Positions 6,904-16,054 of a stretch of DNA of 64,000 bases are shown in pieces. How positions within the stretch are numbered: the first letter of the stretch is position 1; each line of letters begins with the position of its first letter. Under the pieces are notes generated by a model. It was given only the letters and a program-made list of their open reading frames with translations, had not been told where the DNA came from and did no database searches. The stretch is from contig NZ_QJSX01000002.1 in the NCBI RefSeq assembly GCF_003217515.1, positions 302,099 through 366,098 on the forward strand. The letters run 5' to 3'. The DNA is from Deinococcus yavapaiensis KR-236 (GTDB taxonomy: Bacteria; Deinococcota; Deinococci; Deinococcales; Deinococcaceae). The translations under genes were made by a program, and so were the position numbers.

Positions 6904-9435
6904 TCACTTCGTGTCGAACCAGTTCGGCCCGACGCCGACCTCCACGCCGAGAGGCACCTTGAGATCGAACGCGTCCGTCATCTCGCGGCGAATGAGATCG
7001 GCGACGTCGTCCGCGACGCTCTCGGGCGCTTCCACGAGGATTTCGTCGTGCACTTGCAGCAACAGGCGCGCCCCGAGATTCGAGAGCTCGGGTTCCAGCC
7101 GCACCATGGCGAGCTTCATGATGTCGGCCGCCGTGCCTTGAATCGGCATGTTGTACGCGACGCGCTCGGCGGCTTCACGCACGTTCTTGTTGCTCGCGTT
7201 GATTTCCGGCACGTAGCGGCGGCGGCCCATGAGCGTCTCGACGTAGCCGTGTTTGCGGCAAAAGTCCAAGGTACGGTCGATGTACGCGCGAATACCGGGG
7301 AAGGCGGCGAAGTAGCGCTCGATGAAGCCGTGCGCCTCGACGTAACTGATTTTGAGGTCGTTCGAGAGGCGGTGCGCGCTCATTCCGTACAAGACTCCGA
7401 AGTTCACGGTCTTCGCGGTGCGCCGCTGCTGCGTCGTCACGAGCTCTTCGATCACGCCGAGCACTTGCGACGCCGTTCGGCGGTGAATGTCCGCGCCTTC
7501 CTTGAAGGCTTCCTGCATCTTCGGATCGTCGGCGATGTGCGCCAAGAGGCGCAGCTCCAACTGGCTGTAATCCGCCGAGATGAGGCAAAAGCCGGGATCG
7601 GCGATGAACGCCTTGCGAATCTCGCGGCCCGTGTCCGTGCGAATCGGGATGTTCTGCAAGTTGGGATTGAGGCTGCTGAGACGCCCCGTGGCGACCGATG
7701 TCTGGGAGAACGTCGTGTGAAGGCGGTTCGTCGTGGGGTTCACGAGGTTGGTCATGTTGTCGAGGTACGTGTTCTTGAGCTTGCTGAGCTCGCGGTGCTC
7801 CAAGATCAAGCCGACGATGGGATGCTCGTCGCGCAGAGGTTCGAGCGCTTGGACGGCGGTGCTTCGCTTGCCCGTCAGCTTCGTCTTCTTGCTCGTCGCG
7901 AGCTTGAGTTCGTCGTACAAGACGGTCTCGAGTTGGTCGCGGCTTCCGATCTGGAACTCTCGGCCCGCCTGCTCGTAGATTTGCGCCTCCAAGTCCGTGA
8001 GACGCGCGCCCATCGCCACGCTCATTCCCCTCAGAAGCTCGGCGTCGATGCGCACACCGCGCACCTCCATCTTCGCCAAGACGTCCGACAAAGGCTTCTC
8101 GATGTCGTCGTAGAGCTTCCTGCGCAAGTCGTCGAACTTCTCGGGCAAGACGGCGAGCAGGCGCGCGCCCGCCACGGCTCGTCCCGCCGCCTGATCGGGC
8201 CACGGATGATTGAGGTGACGCTGACAAGCCAACTCGGGATTCGTCACGCCCGAATCGAGGAGGTACGCCATCAGCATCGGGTCTTCGCCGGGGCGGACGT
8301 CCACGCCGCGAATGAGCAGGTGCGTCGCGAGCGCCTTCGCGTTCACGCCGACCAGTTCCCGTTGTCCCACGAACTCCGAAAGGTCCACTTCGGGCATGAC
8401 GCGCGCCGTCTCTCCGTCGAAGGTCGCCGCTTCCAGCAATTCAGCCGTGAGGTCGTCCTCGCGCTTGAGACGGTAGCCCCACACGACGCCTTCGCTCGGC
8501 GTTTGCCACTCGCCGATCTTCACGGCGTCGGGCTCGGCGGGCACCGTCGCGGTCACGTCGTCGCCGCTTCCCACGATCGCCACGACGTCGCGCACCATCG
8601 AGTTGAACTCCAGGTCGCGAAGCTCGTTGAGCAAGGCGTCGCGGTCGACCGTTCCTCTCGGGACGCCGAGCGCCACGTCGATGTCGAGATCCGTGACCAT
8701 GCACGACAACTCGCGGCTGAACTTCACGTCGTCGATGCTCGCCGCGATCTTTTCCTGCGCGCTCTTGGGCTTGAGGGTCCCGGCTTGCGCCTCCTCCAAG
8801 ACCTTGTCGAGCGTTCCGTAGTCTTGCAAAAGCTTCGACGCCGTCTTCGGCCCGATTCCCTTGGCGCCCGGGATGTTGTCGCTCGCGTCTCCCGTGAGCG
8901 CGCGGTAGTCCACCCACTGCTTGACGGTCACGCCGTACTTCTCCAAGATCTCGGCGGGCCCGAGAAGCTCCTCTTTGGAGTTGATCACGCGCACGCGGTC
9001 GTCGAGCAATTGATACGCGTCGCGGTCCGACGTCAGGATGCGGACTTCGAAGCCTTCCTTCTCCGCCTTGCGGGTGATCGACCCGATGATGTCGTCGGCC
9101 TCGTAGCCTGGCATTTCGAAGCGCTGCAAGCCCAAGAGGTCGACGAGCTTGCGAATGCGGTCGATCTGCTTCGGAAGGTCCTCGGGCGTCTTCGCGCGGC
9201 CCGCCTTGTAGTCCTCGAACTGCTCGTGGCGGAAGGTCTTCGCGGGGGCGTCGAACACCACGATCACTTGCTGGTTGCCGTTGCGTAGCATGCGCAGCAA
9301 CTGTCGCGCGAAACCGAAGACCGCCTGCACGGGCTCGCCGCGGCTCGTCGTGAGGCTTGAAATCGCGAAGTACGAGCGGTACGCGAGCGCGTGGCCGTCG
9401 ACCAAGACGACGGTGGAAGGACGAGCGGAAGTCAT
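6904..9435 (-). CDS. polA: DNA polymerase I
   Basis: 843 residues. Residues 1-300 form the 5'-3' exonuclease (VLVDGHALAYRSYFA; helix-hairpin-helix KGIGPKTASKLL near 190). Residues ~310-470 correspond to the 3'-5' exonuclease domain, but the DxE and other acidic motifs are absent (FDGETARV, NAKALATHL), so proofreading is probably inactive. The polymerase domain carries motif A DYSQLELRLLAH (~625), motif B RRTAKTVNFGVLYG (~675) and motif C VHDEI (~795). It fills gaps in excision repair and processes Okazaki fragments. Start ATG 9435; -10 box TAGGCT ends six bases upstream, implying a leaderless mRNA. Confidence 0.97.
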   Translation of the reverse strand: MTSARPSTVVLVDGHALAYRSYFAISSLTTSRGEPVQAVFGFARQLLRMLRNGNQQVIVVFDAPAKTFRHEQFEDYKAGRAKTPEDLPKQIDRIRKLVDLLGLQRFEMPGYEADDIIGSITRKAEKEGFEVRILTSDRDAYQLLDDRVRVINSKEELLGPAEILEKYGVTVKQWVDYRALTGDASDNIPGAKGIGPKTASKLLQDYGTLDKVLEEAQAGTLKPKSAQEKIAASIDDVKFSRELSCMVTDLDIDVALGVPRGTVDRDALLNELRDLEFNSMVRDVVAIVGSGDDVTATVPAEPDAVKIGEWQTPSEGVVWGYRLKREDDLTAELLEAATFDGETARVMPEVDLSEFVGQRELVGVNAKALATHLLIRGVDVRPGEDPMLMAYLLDSGVTNPELACQRHLNHPWPDQAAGRAVAGARLLAVLPEKFDDLRRKLYDDIEKPLSDVLAKMEVRGVRIDAELLRGMSVAMGARLTDLEAQIYEQAGREFQIGSRDQLETVLYDELKLATSKKTKLTGKRSTAVQALEPLRDEHPIVGLILEHRELSKLKNTYLDNMTNLVNPTTNRLHTTFSQTSVATGRLSSLNPNLQNIPIRTDTGREIRKAFIADPGFCLISADYSQLELRLLAHIADDPKMQEAFKEGADIHRRTASQVLGVIEELVTTQQRRTAKTVNFGVLYGMSAHRLSNDLKISYVEAHGFIERYFAAFPGIRAYIDRTLDFCRKHGYVETLMGRRRYVPEINASNKNVREAAERVAYNMPIQGTAADIMKLAMVRLEPELSNLGARLLLQVHDEILVEAPESVADDVADLIRREMTDAFDLKVPLGVEVGVGPNWFDTK

Positions 9436-9441
9436 GAGAAC

Positions 9442-9447
9442 AGCCTA
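9442..9447 (-). promoter_or_regulatory. -10 box TAGGCT of polA (leaderless)
   Basis: Read leftwards, TAGGCT is followed by gttctc and then the polA ATG. There is no ribosome-binding site, so the transcript should begin at or next to the ATG. Confidence 0.6.
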
Positions 9448-9558
9448 CCAGTACGCCGACGTCAGAAATCGTCGATGAATCACCTCCATTCCCGTACGAA
9501 CGGATGCGTGAAGGGATTCGCCGTCGCGAATCTAACGCCCGTTATAGACTGGCGGCAA

Positions 9559-10773
9559 ATGTCGCAGACTTCAACGTCCAACGAAACGGGCGCGCACGGA
9601 CCGACCAGGACGGTGGCGGCCATCGGGGTCGTCGGGGCGGGCACGATGGGCGCGGGCATCGCCGAACTCGCCCTCACGAAAGGCTTTCGCGTCGCCCTCT
9701 ACGACGTGTCACCCGAGCAACTCGCCAAAGCGCAGGCGGGCATCGCGCGCAATTTGGAGAAGCTCGGGGCCAAGGGCAAGTTGAGCGCCGATCCTGCCGA
9801 CCTGCTGATGCACTTCGTCGGCGTCACCGACCTTCACGGCTTGGCAGGCGCGGACGTCGTGATCGAAGCGGCGCCCGAACGCCTCGACCTCAAGAAGAGC
9901 TTGTTCTCTCAACTCGAAACGATGTGTCCTCGCGCCATTCTCGCCACGAACACCTCCACCTTGCTCGTGAGCGCCATCGCGGGCGGCTTGGCCGATCCGT
10001 CGCGCGTCGTCGGCATGCACTTCTTCAATCCCGCGCAAGTCCTGCCGCTCGTGGAGGTCATTCGAGGCGAGGAGACGAGCGAGGAAGCGGTCGCGGTCGT
10101 CGCTCAGCTTTCACGCGATCTCGGCAAAACGCCCGTGGTTTGCCAAGACACGCCCGGCTTCATCGTGAACCGCGTCGCGCGGCCCTTTTACGGCGAAGCG
10201 CTGCGTCTTCTCGGCGAGCGCGTAGCGGACGCGCCGACCATCGACGCGATCATGCGCGGCGTCGGCTTCAGGATGGGGCCGTTCGAGTTGATGGACCTCA
10301 TCGGGCTCGACGTGAACTTCGCGTCGACCGTCAGCGTGTACGAGGCGTTCTTCCACGATCCGAAGTACCGCCCGCACCCCATCCAAGCGCGCATGGTCGC
10401 CGCCGGACGACTCGGCCGCAAGACCGGCAAGGGCTTTTACGAGTACGGCGAGGAGCAAAGCGAACGTCTCGCGCCCGAAGTGTCCCTGGAGTTCGCCGAA
10501 CGCATCTCGACGCGCATCCTCGCGATGCTGATCAACGAGGCCGTGAGCGCCCTCGCCGACGGAGTCGCCGACGCCCGCACGATCGACACGGCGATGAAGC
10601 TTGGCACGAACTACCCGCGCGGCCCCTTGCTGTGGGCGTCCGAACTCGGCTTGCCGCGCGTCTTGGCGGTCCTCACGGAACTCCACGAGGAGTACGGCGA
10701 GGATCGCTACCGTCCCCACCCCCTGCTGCGCCGCGTGGTGAAAGCAGGCGAACCGTCGTTTTATCAGGAGTGA
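9559..10773 (+). CDS. 3-hydroxyacyl-CoA dehydrogenase (PaaH-like / 3-hydroxybutyryl-CoA dehydrogenase)
   Basis: NAD-dependent oxidation of 3-hydroxyacyl-CoA. 404 residues from ATG 9559: Rossmann motif GVVGAGTMGAGIAEL (~residues 25-40), catalytic His in GMHFFNPAQVLPLVEV (~residue 154), a first C-terminal 3HCDH domain (TPGFIVNRV...GPFELMDLIGLD) and a second one near 310-400 (LAMLINEAVSALADG), as in PaaH/PaaC. The frame is open 56 codons further upstream, but that part overlaps the polA start and is not family-like; TAGACT (9545-9550) eight bases before the ATG supports the chosen start. First gene of a three-gene operon with thiolase and phenylacetate-CoA ligase, suggesting the last steps of aromatic acid (phenylacetate) breakdown. 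Confidence 0.9.
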   Translation: MSQTSTSNETGAHGPTRTVAAIGVVGAGTMGAGIAELALTKGFRVALYDVSPEQLAKAQAGIARNLEKLGAKGKLSADPADLLMHFVGVTDLHGLAGADVVIEAAPERLDLKKSLFSQLETMCPRAILATNTSTLLVSAIAGGLADPSRVVGMHFFNPAQVLPLVEVIRGEETSEEAVAVVAQLSRDLGKTPVVCQDTPGFIVNRVARPFYGEALRLLGERVADAPTIDAIMRGVGFRMGPFELMDLIGLDVNFASTVSVYEAFFHDPKYRPHPIQARMVAAGRLGRKTGKGFYEYGEEQSERLAPEVSLEFAERISTRILAMLINEAVSALADGVADARTIDTAMKLGTNYPRGPLLWASELGLPRVLAVLTELHEEYGEDRYRPHPLLRRVVKAGEPSFYQE

Positions 10774-10778
10774 ATTCC

Positions 10779-11981
10779 ATGCAAGAAGCCGTCATCCTCT
10801 CCGCCGTCCGCACGCCCGTCGGGAAGCACGGCGGCGGCCTCGCGAGCGTCCGTCCCGACGACCTCGCCGCGCTCGTCATCAAGCAAGCCGTCGCTCGCGC
10901 CGGAATCTCGCCCCTCGAGATCGAGGACGTGTATTTCGGCTGCGCGAATCAAGCGGGCGAGGACAACCGCAACGTCGCCCGCATGGCCGCCCTTCTCGCC
11001 GGTCTGCCCGTGGAGGTGCCCGGAGCGACCATCAACCGTTTGTGCGGCTCGGGTCTCGACGCCCTCAACACGGCCGCCAAGAGCATCTTGTCGGGCGAAG
11101 GACACGTGTACGTCGCGGGCGGCGTGGAAAGCATGAGCCGCGCGCCGTACGCCATGCCGAAGCCCGAGAAGGGGTACGCGACGGGCAACACCACGATCTA
11201 CGACACGACCCTCGGTTGGCGTTTCGTCAACGAGAAGATGCGTGACTTGTACGGCACCGAAGCGATGGGGGAGACCGCCGAGAACCTCGCCGAGGAGTAC
11301 GGCGTCACCCGCGAGGAGCAAGACCGCTTCGCGCTGCGCAGCCACCAAAAGGCCCTGCGCGCGCAAGAGTCGTGCTTTTTCAGCCGCGAAATCGTGCCCG
11401 TCGAAGTCGTGGGACGCAAAGGCAGCGTCACCGTCTCCAAGGACGAGGGACCGCGCGCCGACACGAGCCTCGAGACCCTCGCGAACTTGCGTCCCGTGTT
11501 TCGCAAGGGCGGCAGCGTCACCGCCGGAAACTCCAGCTCACTCAACGACGGCGCGGCGGCGCTCGTGCTCGCCAGCCGAGAGTACGCCGAGGCGCACGGC
11601 TTGAAGCCGCGCGCGGTCGTGCGGACGTTCGCCGTCGCCGGAGTGCCGCCGCGTGTCATGGGAATCGGCCCCGTTCCTGCCAGCCGAAAGGCCTTGTCCC
11701 GCGCGGGCCTCTCGATCGCCGACTTGCACTCCGTCGAGCTCAACGAAGCCTTCGCCGCGCAAAGCTTGGCGGTGTTACGCGACCTCGGAATCGACGCCGA
11801 GGATCCGCGCCTCAACCCCAACGGCGGCGGCATCGCCCTCGGCCACCCGCTTGGATCGAGCGGAGCGCGCCTCGCCACGACCCTGCTGCACGAACTCGAA
11901 CGTACGGGCGGCCAGTTCGGCCTCGCCACGATGTGCATCGGGGTCGGTCAAGGCATCGCCACGGTTATCGAACGCCTTTGA
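10779..11981 (+). CDS. Acetyl-CoA acyltransferase (thiolase; PaaJ/PcaF-like)
   Basis: 400-residue thiolase. Nucleophile C89 in INRLCGSGLDAL; VELNEAFAAQ; GGGIALGHPLGSSGARL with the catalytic His; and the second Cys near the end in ATMCIGVGQG. Cleaves 3-ketoacyl-CoA (3-oxoadipyl-CoA or acetoacetyl-CoA) with CoA. The long open frame running from 9504 is not a fusion: the true start is ATG 10779, with CAGGAG overlapping the stop of the dehydrogenase five bases earlier. Operon partner context (PaaK-like ligase downstream) makes a 3-oxoadipyl-CoA thiolase role plausible but unproven. Confidence 0.92.
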   Translation: MQEAVILSAVRTPVGKHGGGLASVRPDDLAALVIKQAVARAGISPLEIEDVYFGCANQAGEDNRNVARMAALLAGLPVEVPGATINRLCGSGLDALNTAAKSILSGEGHVYVAGGVESMSRAPYAMPKPEKGYATGNTTIYDTTLGWRFVNEKMRDLYGTEAMGETAENLAEEYGVTREEQDRFALRSHQKALRAQESCFFSREIVPVEVVGRKGSVTVSKDEGPRADTSLETLANLRPVFRKGGSVTAGNSSSLNDGAAALVLASREYAEAHGLKPRAVVRTFAVAGVPPRVMGIGPVPASRKALSRAGLSIADLHSVELNEAFAAQSLAVLRDLGIDAEDPRLNPNGGGIALGHPLGSSGARLATTLLHELERTGGQFGLATMCIGVGQGIATVIERL

Positions 11982-11998
11982 GCTCCGGAGGTTCCGAC

Positions 11999-13303
11999 AT
12001 GCTTGAAACGCCCGTTCAGTCCATGTTCAATCCGCACGCCGAGGCCATGCCGATCGAGCAACTTCGAGCGCACCAACTCGCCCGCTTGCAGGAGACGGTC
12101 GCTCGGCTGAACGAGCGCGTTCCGATGTACCGCGAGCGCTTCGCCCAAACGGGCCTCACGCCCAACGACCTGCGAAGCCTCGACGATCTCTCTCGCTTTC
12201 CGTTCACGCGCAAGTCCGATCTTCGCGACAACTACCCGTTCGGGTTGCTGAGCGTGCCACAGCGCGAGCTTCGGCGCGTGCACGCGTCGAGCGGCACGAC
12301 AGGCAAGCCGACCGTCGTCGGCTACGATCAAAGCGACCTCGACGTGTTCGCGGAAGTCGTCGCGCGAAGCTTGTACGCGGCGGGCGCGCGGCCCGGCATG
12401 ATGTTCCACAACGCCTACGGGTACGGCTTGTTCACGGGCGGACTCGGCCTGCACGGCGGAGCGGAACGCCTCGGGTTGTCTACCATTCCCGTGTCGGGCG
12501 GCGGCACCGAACGGCAAGTGGTGATCATCCAAGATTTCCAGCCCGAGATCATCGCCTGCACGCCCTCGTACGCCCTCGTGCTCGCCGAGGCGCTGCACCG
12601 CCAAGGCTACCGCCCCGAGGACAACTCGCTGAAGTACGCGATTCTCGGCGCGGAGCCTTGGTCGGAGAAGATGCGGCGCGACGTGGAAGCGAAGCTCGGC
12701 GTGAAGGCCACGAACATCTACGGCCTTTCCGAGATCATGGGTCCGGGCGTCAGCAACGAGGACGTCACCGAGCAAGCGGGCTCGTACTTGTGGGAAGACC
12801 ACTTCTACCCCGAAATCGTCGATCCCGACACGGGCGAGAACGTTCCGGACGGCGAGTACGGCGTGCTGGTCCTGACTTCCATGACGAGAACCGCCATGCC
12901 GATCTTGCGGTACTGGACGGGCGACATCACGCGCCTCATCGCCGAGCCGAACGCGACGGGCCGAACGGCGCGCCGCATGGACATGATTCGGGGTCGCAGC
13001 GACGACCTCATCATCTTGCGCGGCGTGAACGTCTATCCCAGCCAACTCGAAGCGGTGCTGCTGCACATGGGCGAAGTCAGTCCGCATTACCACATCTACT
13101 TGTCGCGCACGGGCCTCATGGACGAACTCACGCTCAAAGTCGAGAGCGGCGCGCAAGATCCCGCCTTGCGCGCCGAGATCGTGCGCCTCGTGAAGACGAA
13201 CGTCGGCGTGACCATCGAGTGCGAACTTTGCGAGCCCGGCAGCTTGCCGCGCTCCGAGGGGGGAAAGCTCAAGCGCGTGACGGACTTGCGCGGCGATCGC
13301 TGA
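11999..13303 (+). CDS. paaK: Phenylacetate-CoA ligase
   Basis: ATP-dependent activation of phenylacetate to phenylacetyl-CoA. 434 residues from ATG 11999, preceded by CCGGAGG. Family features: HASSGTTGKPTVVGYD (AMP-binding P-loop, ~residues 97-112), YGLSEIMGPGVSNE (~240), YWTGDITRL and MIRGRSDDLIILRGVNVYPSQ (~340), then the C-terminal lid ending in SEGGKLKRVTD. Length is normal. Last gene of the operon with the dehydrogenase and thiolase; the ring epoxidase (paaABCDE) genes are not in this window. Confidence 0.92.
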   Translation: MLETPVQSMFNPHAEAMPIEQLRAHQLARLQETVARLNERVPMYRERFAQTGLTPNDLRSLDDLSRFPFTRKSDLRDNYPFGLLSVPQRELRRVHASSGTTGKPTVVGYDQSDLDVFAEVVARSLYAAGARPGMMFHNAYGYGLFTGGLGLHGGAERLGLSTIPVSGGGTERQVVIIQDFQPEIIACTPSYALVLAEALHRQGYRPEDNSLKYAILGAEPWSEKMRRDVEAKLGVKATNIYGLSEIMGPGVSNEDVTEQAGSYLWEDHFYPEIVDPDTGENVPDGEYGVLVLTSMTRTAMPILRYWTGDITRLIAEPNATGRTARRMDMIRGRSDDLIILRGVNVYPSQLEAVLLHMGEVSPHYHIYLSRTGLMDELTLKVESGAQDPALRAEIVRLVKTNVGVTIECELCEPGSLPRSEGGKLKRVTDLRGDR

Positions 13304-13333
13304 GCGGCCGCGACTTTCGAACGATGACACTTC

Positions 13334-13358
13334 GCCCCGAGCTTCGTACGCTCGGGGC
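13334..13358 (+). promoter_or_regulatory. Palindrome overlapping the histidine kinase -10 box
   Basis: GCCCCGAGC and GCTCGGGGC form a perfect 9-bp inverted repeat with a seven-base spacer. The right arm contains the last bases of the TACGCT -10 box (13347-13352) and ends exactly at the ATG at 13359. Either an operator for autoregulation or the terminator of the upstream operon; both are possible. Confidence 0.5.
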
Positions 13359-15065
13359 ATGATGGATGTCATGAAGGCCGAATCGAGATCGTTCGGATGG
13401 CTGCGAACGTACTTCGGCGAGTTGCTCGACCCCGCCACGTACAAACGCCTCGTGTACCTGCTTCTGAGCTTTCCCCTCGGAATCTTGTACTTCGTCGGCA
13501 TCATCGCGGGTCTCAGCGTCGGTGCGGGAACGTTCGTGATCGTCGCCGGAGCGTTCGTGCTGCTCGGCACGCTCTGGTTCGTGCTGGCGGGCGCGAACCT
13601 CGAGCGTTCGCTCGGAAGCGCCCTGCTCGGCGTGCCGCTCGAACGGCCCAAGCCGCTCGTGCGGACGAGCAACTGGTGGGAGTGGGCGAGGGTCACCTTG
13701 TCCGACGCGGGCACGTACAAGGCGCTTTTGTACCTGCTGCTGAAGTTCCCGTTCGGCATCGTGAGCTTCGTCCTCACGGTGGTCCTCCTCGCCGCGACCG
13801 TGTGCATGATGGCCGCGCCGCTCGCGCTGACGTGGGGGCCGCGATGGTCATCGCCCGTCTGGATCGAAACGGGCGCGTTCTCGTTCACGTCGTTCACGCT
13901 CGGCGCGCTGTTCATCGGCGGCGTCGCCTTGCTCGTCTTGAGCGTCACCGTGCTCAACTTGCTCGCCCGCGCTTGGGGCGCGCTCAGCTTCGCGCTGCTC
14001 ACGACCTTCGGCGAGAGCGTCGTTGCCGAGCGGGAAGTCAAGGCTTTGCAGCAGGGCGCGCGCAGCGTCGCGTTTTCCGGCGATCTCGAGCAGACGCTGC
14101 GTGAACTGCTCGCGCACGGAGTGGAGGCGACGAGCGCGGCGGGCGCCCTCGTGCGCCGTGACGAGGTGGTCCTGACGAGTCACGGTCTGCCCGAAGGCGC
14201 CCCCGAGCAGCTGTCGGTCCTGCACGACCTCACGACGCGTCCCGCCATCGGACACGCCCGCCTCACGCGAACGGAGCTCGGAACGCTCGCCTTGTTCACC
14301 GTCGGGAAAGACGAGACGCTTGGCGAACTGTCCGTCGTGTTTCTCGACGGACGCGAGCCGTCACGCCGGGAAATCGAGTTCTGGAGCGCCGTCGCCGATC
14401 AAGCCTCGTCCGCCATCGGCCTCGACGACCTCTTGCGGCGCACCCGCACCGAAGCTTCCGAGCGAGAACGCGCGAGAATGGCGCGCGAACTTCACGACAG
14501 CGTCGCGCAGGCGTTGTACGGAATCGCCCTCGGCGCCAAGACGGCAAGGGCGCAACTGCAGCGCGACCCCGCGAAGGCGAGCGAAAGCCTCGAGTACACC
14601 GTGAGCCTCGCCGACGGAGCGGCCAGCGAGATGAAAGCCTTGCTGTTCGCTCTGCGGCCCGACGCGCTCGAAGAAGGCGGACTGACGCCCGCCCTCGCGC
14701 GCCTCGCGGAAGCTTTGAAGGCTCGCTACAAGCTCGACGCCGTCCTCGAAGCGCCCGAGGAACCCCAGGTGAGCGGCGACGTGAAGGGAGCCTTGTACCG
14801 CATCGCCCAAGAAGCGGCGCACAACGCGGTGAAGCACGCGAAGGCCACGAACGTCCGAATTCGACTCGACGATGACGAGGGCCGCTTGACCCTCACGATC
14901 GTCGACGACGGCATCGGCTTCGACCCGAGCGCTTCACGCAACGGCACGCTCGGCCTCAAGAGCATGAAGGAGCGCGCCATCGCCGTCGGAGCGTCGTTCG
15001 ACGTCACGTCTCACCTCGGCGCGGGAACGACCGTGGCCGTACGGCTGCCGGGAGTCGTCGCATGA
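13359..15065 (+). CDS. Sensor histidine kinase, NarX/LiaS-like (HisKA_3)
   Basis: 568 residues. The N-terminal ~220 residues form a membrane sensor with about four hydrophobic helices in two similar halves (LLLSFPLGILYFVGIIAGL; LLLKFPFGIVSFVLTVVLL). A GAF-like region (~235-345) follows, then the HisKA_3 phosphoacceptor H379 in RMARELHDSVAQALYGI and a HATPase domain (AQEAAHNAVKHAKATNVRI, DDGIGFDPSA, GLKSMKERA). It phosphorylates the response regulator two genes downstream. The ATG directly follows a palindrome carrying the -10 box, suggesting a leaderless, regulated transcript. Its stop overlaps the next gene by ATGA. Confidence 0.9.
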   Translation: MMDVMKAESRSFGWLRTYFGELLDPATYKRLVYLLLSFPLGILYFVGIIAGLSVGAGTFVIVAGAFVLLGTLWFVLAGANLERSLGSALLGVPLERPKPLVRTSNWWEWARVTLSDAGTYKALLYLLLKFPFGIVSFVLTVVLLAATVCMMAAPLALTWGPRWSSPVWIETGAFSFTSFTLGALFIGGVALLVLSVTVLNLLARAWGALSFALLTTFGESVVAEREVKALQQGARSVAFSGDLEQTLRELLAHGVEATSAAGALVRRDEVVLTSHGLPEGAPEQLSVLHDLTTRPAIGHARLTRTELGTLALFTVGKDETLGELSVVFLDGREPSRREIEFWSAVADQASSAIGLDDLLRRTRTEASERERARMARELHDSVAQALYGIALGAKTARAQLQRDPAKASESLEYTVSLADGAASEMKALLFALRPDALEEGGLTPALARLAEALKARYKLDAVLEAPEEPQVSGDVKGALYRIAQEAAHNAVKHAKATNVRIRLDDDEGRLTLTIVDDGIGFDPSASRNGTLGLKSMKERAIAVGASFDVTSHLGAGTTVAVRLPGVVA

Positions 15066-16054
15066 TCTTGCCCGTTTCGCATCCGCGGGCCGTCGCGGTT
15101 CGTGTTCTCGTGAGCTTGTCGCTGCTCGCCGCGTGCGGCGTCGCCTTTCGAGTCAGCTTGAAGCCCCTGCCTCCGGTTCGACTTGCCTCGCACGTCGTCT
15201 CCGAGGACATGAACGGCGTCACGGCGGCCCAGATCACGCTCGACACGCGCATCGGGGCGGTCCGGGTGCAGGCGGGACGGCCGCGCACCTTGACGGGCGA
15301 AGCCGAGCTGGAAGGCACGCTGAAAGAGACGGTTTCCACGGCGAACGGCGTCAAGACGGTGCAGTACACCCAGCGGGTCGACGATCCTCGAAGGGCGAGC
15401 ATGCTGTTCAGGGCCCACTCCGATCGGCAACGGCTTGACGTGAACCTTCCTTCGGCCCTTCCGATCGACCTCGACGTTCGAGGAGGATTCGGCGAGACCT
15501 CGCTCGACCTGCGGGGCACGGGCGTGGAGTCGTTGAGCGTTCGGCGAGGCGGAGAGGACCTCGACCTGATCCTTCCCGAACACGAGGTGACGGCCAGGAT
15601 CGACGCGACTTTCGGTGAGACGCGCGTGACGGGCGTCGATTCGAGCGGAACTTTGGACGTGCGCGGTGAAGTCGGGCGCATCACCCTCGACCTTCGAGAC
15701 GCGAAGGCGACGAACGTGCGCGCGCAGACGAAGTTCGGCGACTTGGACGTCTCGTTGCCCGCGCGCTTCGAGGCGGTCTTGAGGACCGAGTCGGGAGAGG
15801 CCGAAATCGAGGTGCCCGAGATCAGGGCGGCGAGTTCCCTCGACGTGCTCTCGAAGTTCGGGGACGTGACGGTGCGCGTTCCGAAAGACGCGAACGTGCG
15901 CGTCGACGCGCACATGAGATTCGGAGACGTCGTGGTGCCCGAAGGCTTCGAGCGACAGGGCGCGTCGTACGTGCACCGAGGACGTGGTCCCTTGCTGATC
16001 GTGAGGGCCGAGAGTCGCCAGGGAGACGTGACCGTGCGGGAGGTGGAGCAATGA
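15062..16054 (+). CDS. DUF4097-like/LiaF-type beta-repeat protein between kinase and regulator
   Basis: 330 residues. One N-terminal hydrophobic segment (VLVSLSLLAACGVAF) could be a signal anchor or, given LAAC, a lipoprotein signal. The rest is a beta-strand repeat with recurring FGET/FGDV motifs (GGFGETSLDLRG, ATFGETRVTG, TKFGDLDVSLP, SKFGDVTVRVP, MRFGDVVVPEG), typical of DUF4097 adhesin-like domains and of LiaF C-termini. ATGA overlaps at both ends lock it between the kinase and the response regulator, so it probably modulates that signalling pair, as LiaF does in LiaFSR. Function is inferred. Confidence 0.7.
   Translation: MILPVSHPRAVAVRVLVSLSLLAACGVAFRVSLKPLPPVRLASHVVSEDMNGVTAAQITLDTRIGAVRVQAGRPRTLTGEAELEGTLKETVSTANGVKTVQYTQRVDDPRRASMLFRAHSDRQRLDVNLPSALPIDLDVRGGFGETSLDLRGTGVESLSVRRGGEDLDLILPEHEVTARIDATFGETRVTGVDSSGTLDVRGEVGRITLDLRDAKATNVRAQTKFGDLDVSLPARFEAVLRTESGEAEIEVPEIRAASSLDVLSKFGDVTVRVPKDANVRVDAHMRFGDVVVPEGFERQGASYVHRGRGPLLIVRAESRQGDVTVREVEQ

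Noticed and set aside
7048..9288. Long rightward open frame (746 codons) antisense to polA
   Set aside because: High-GC shadow: it lies wholly opposite a clear polA, its product is arginine/histidine-rich and matches no family, and it lacks a ribosome-binding site or -10 box.
9504..10778. N-terminal extension or fusion ahead of the thiolase
   Set aside because: The frame is open upstream but overlaps the dehydrogenase in another frame; the thiolase has its own ATG and CAGGAG site at 10779.
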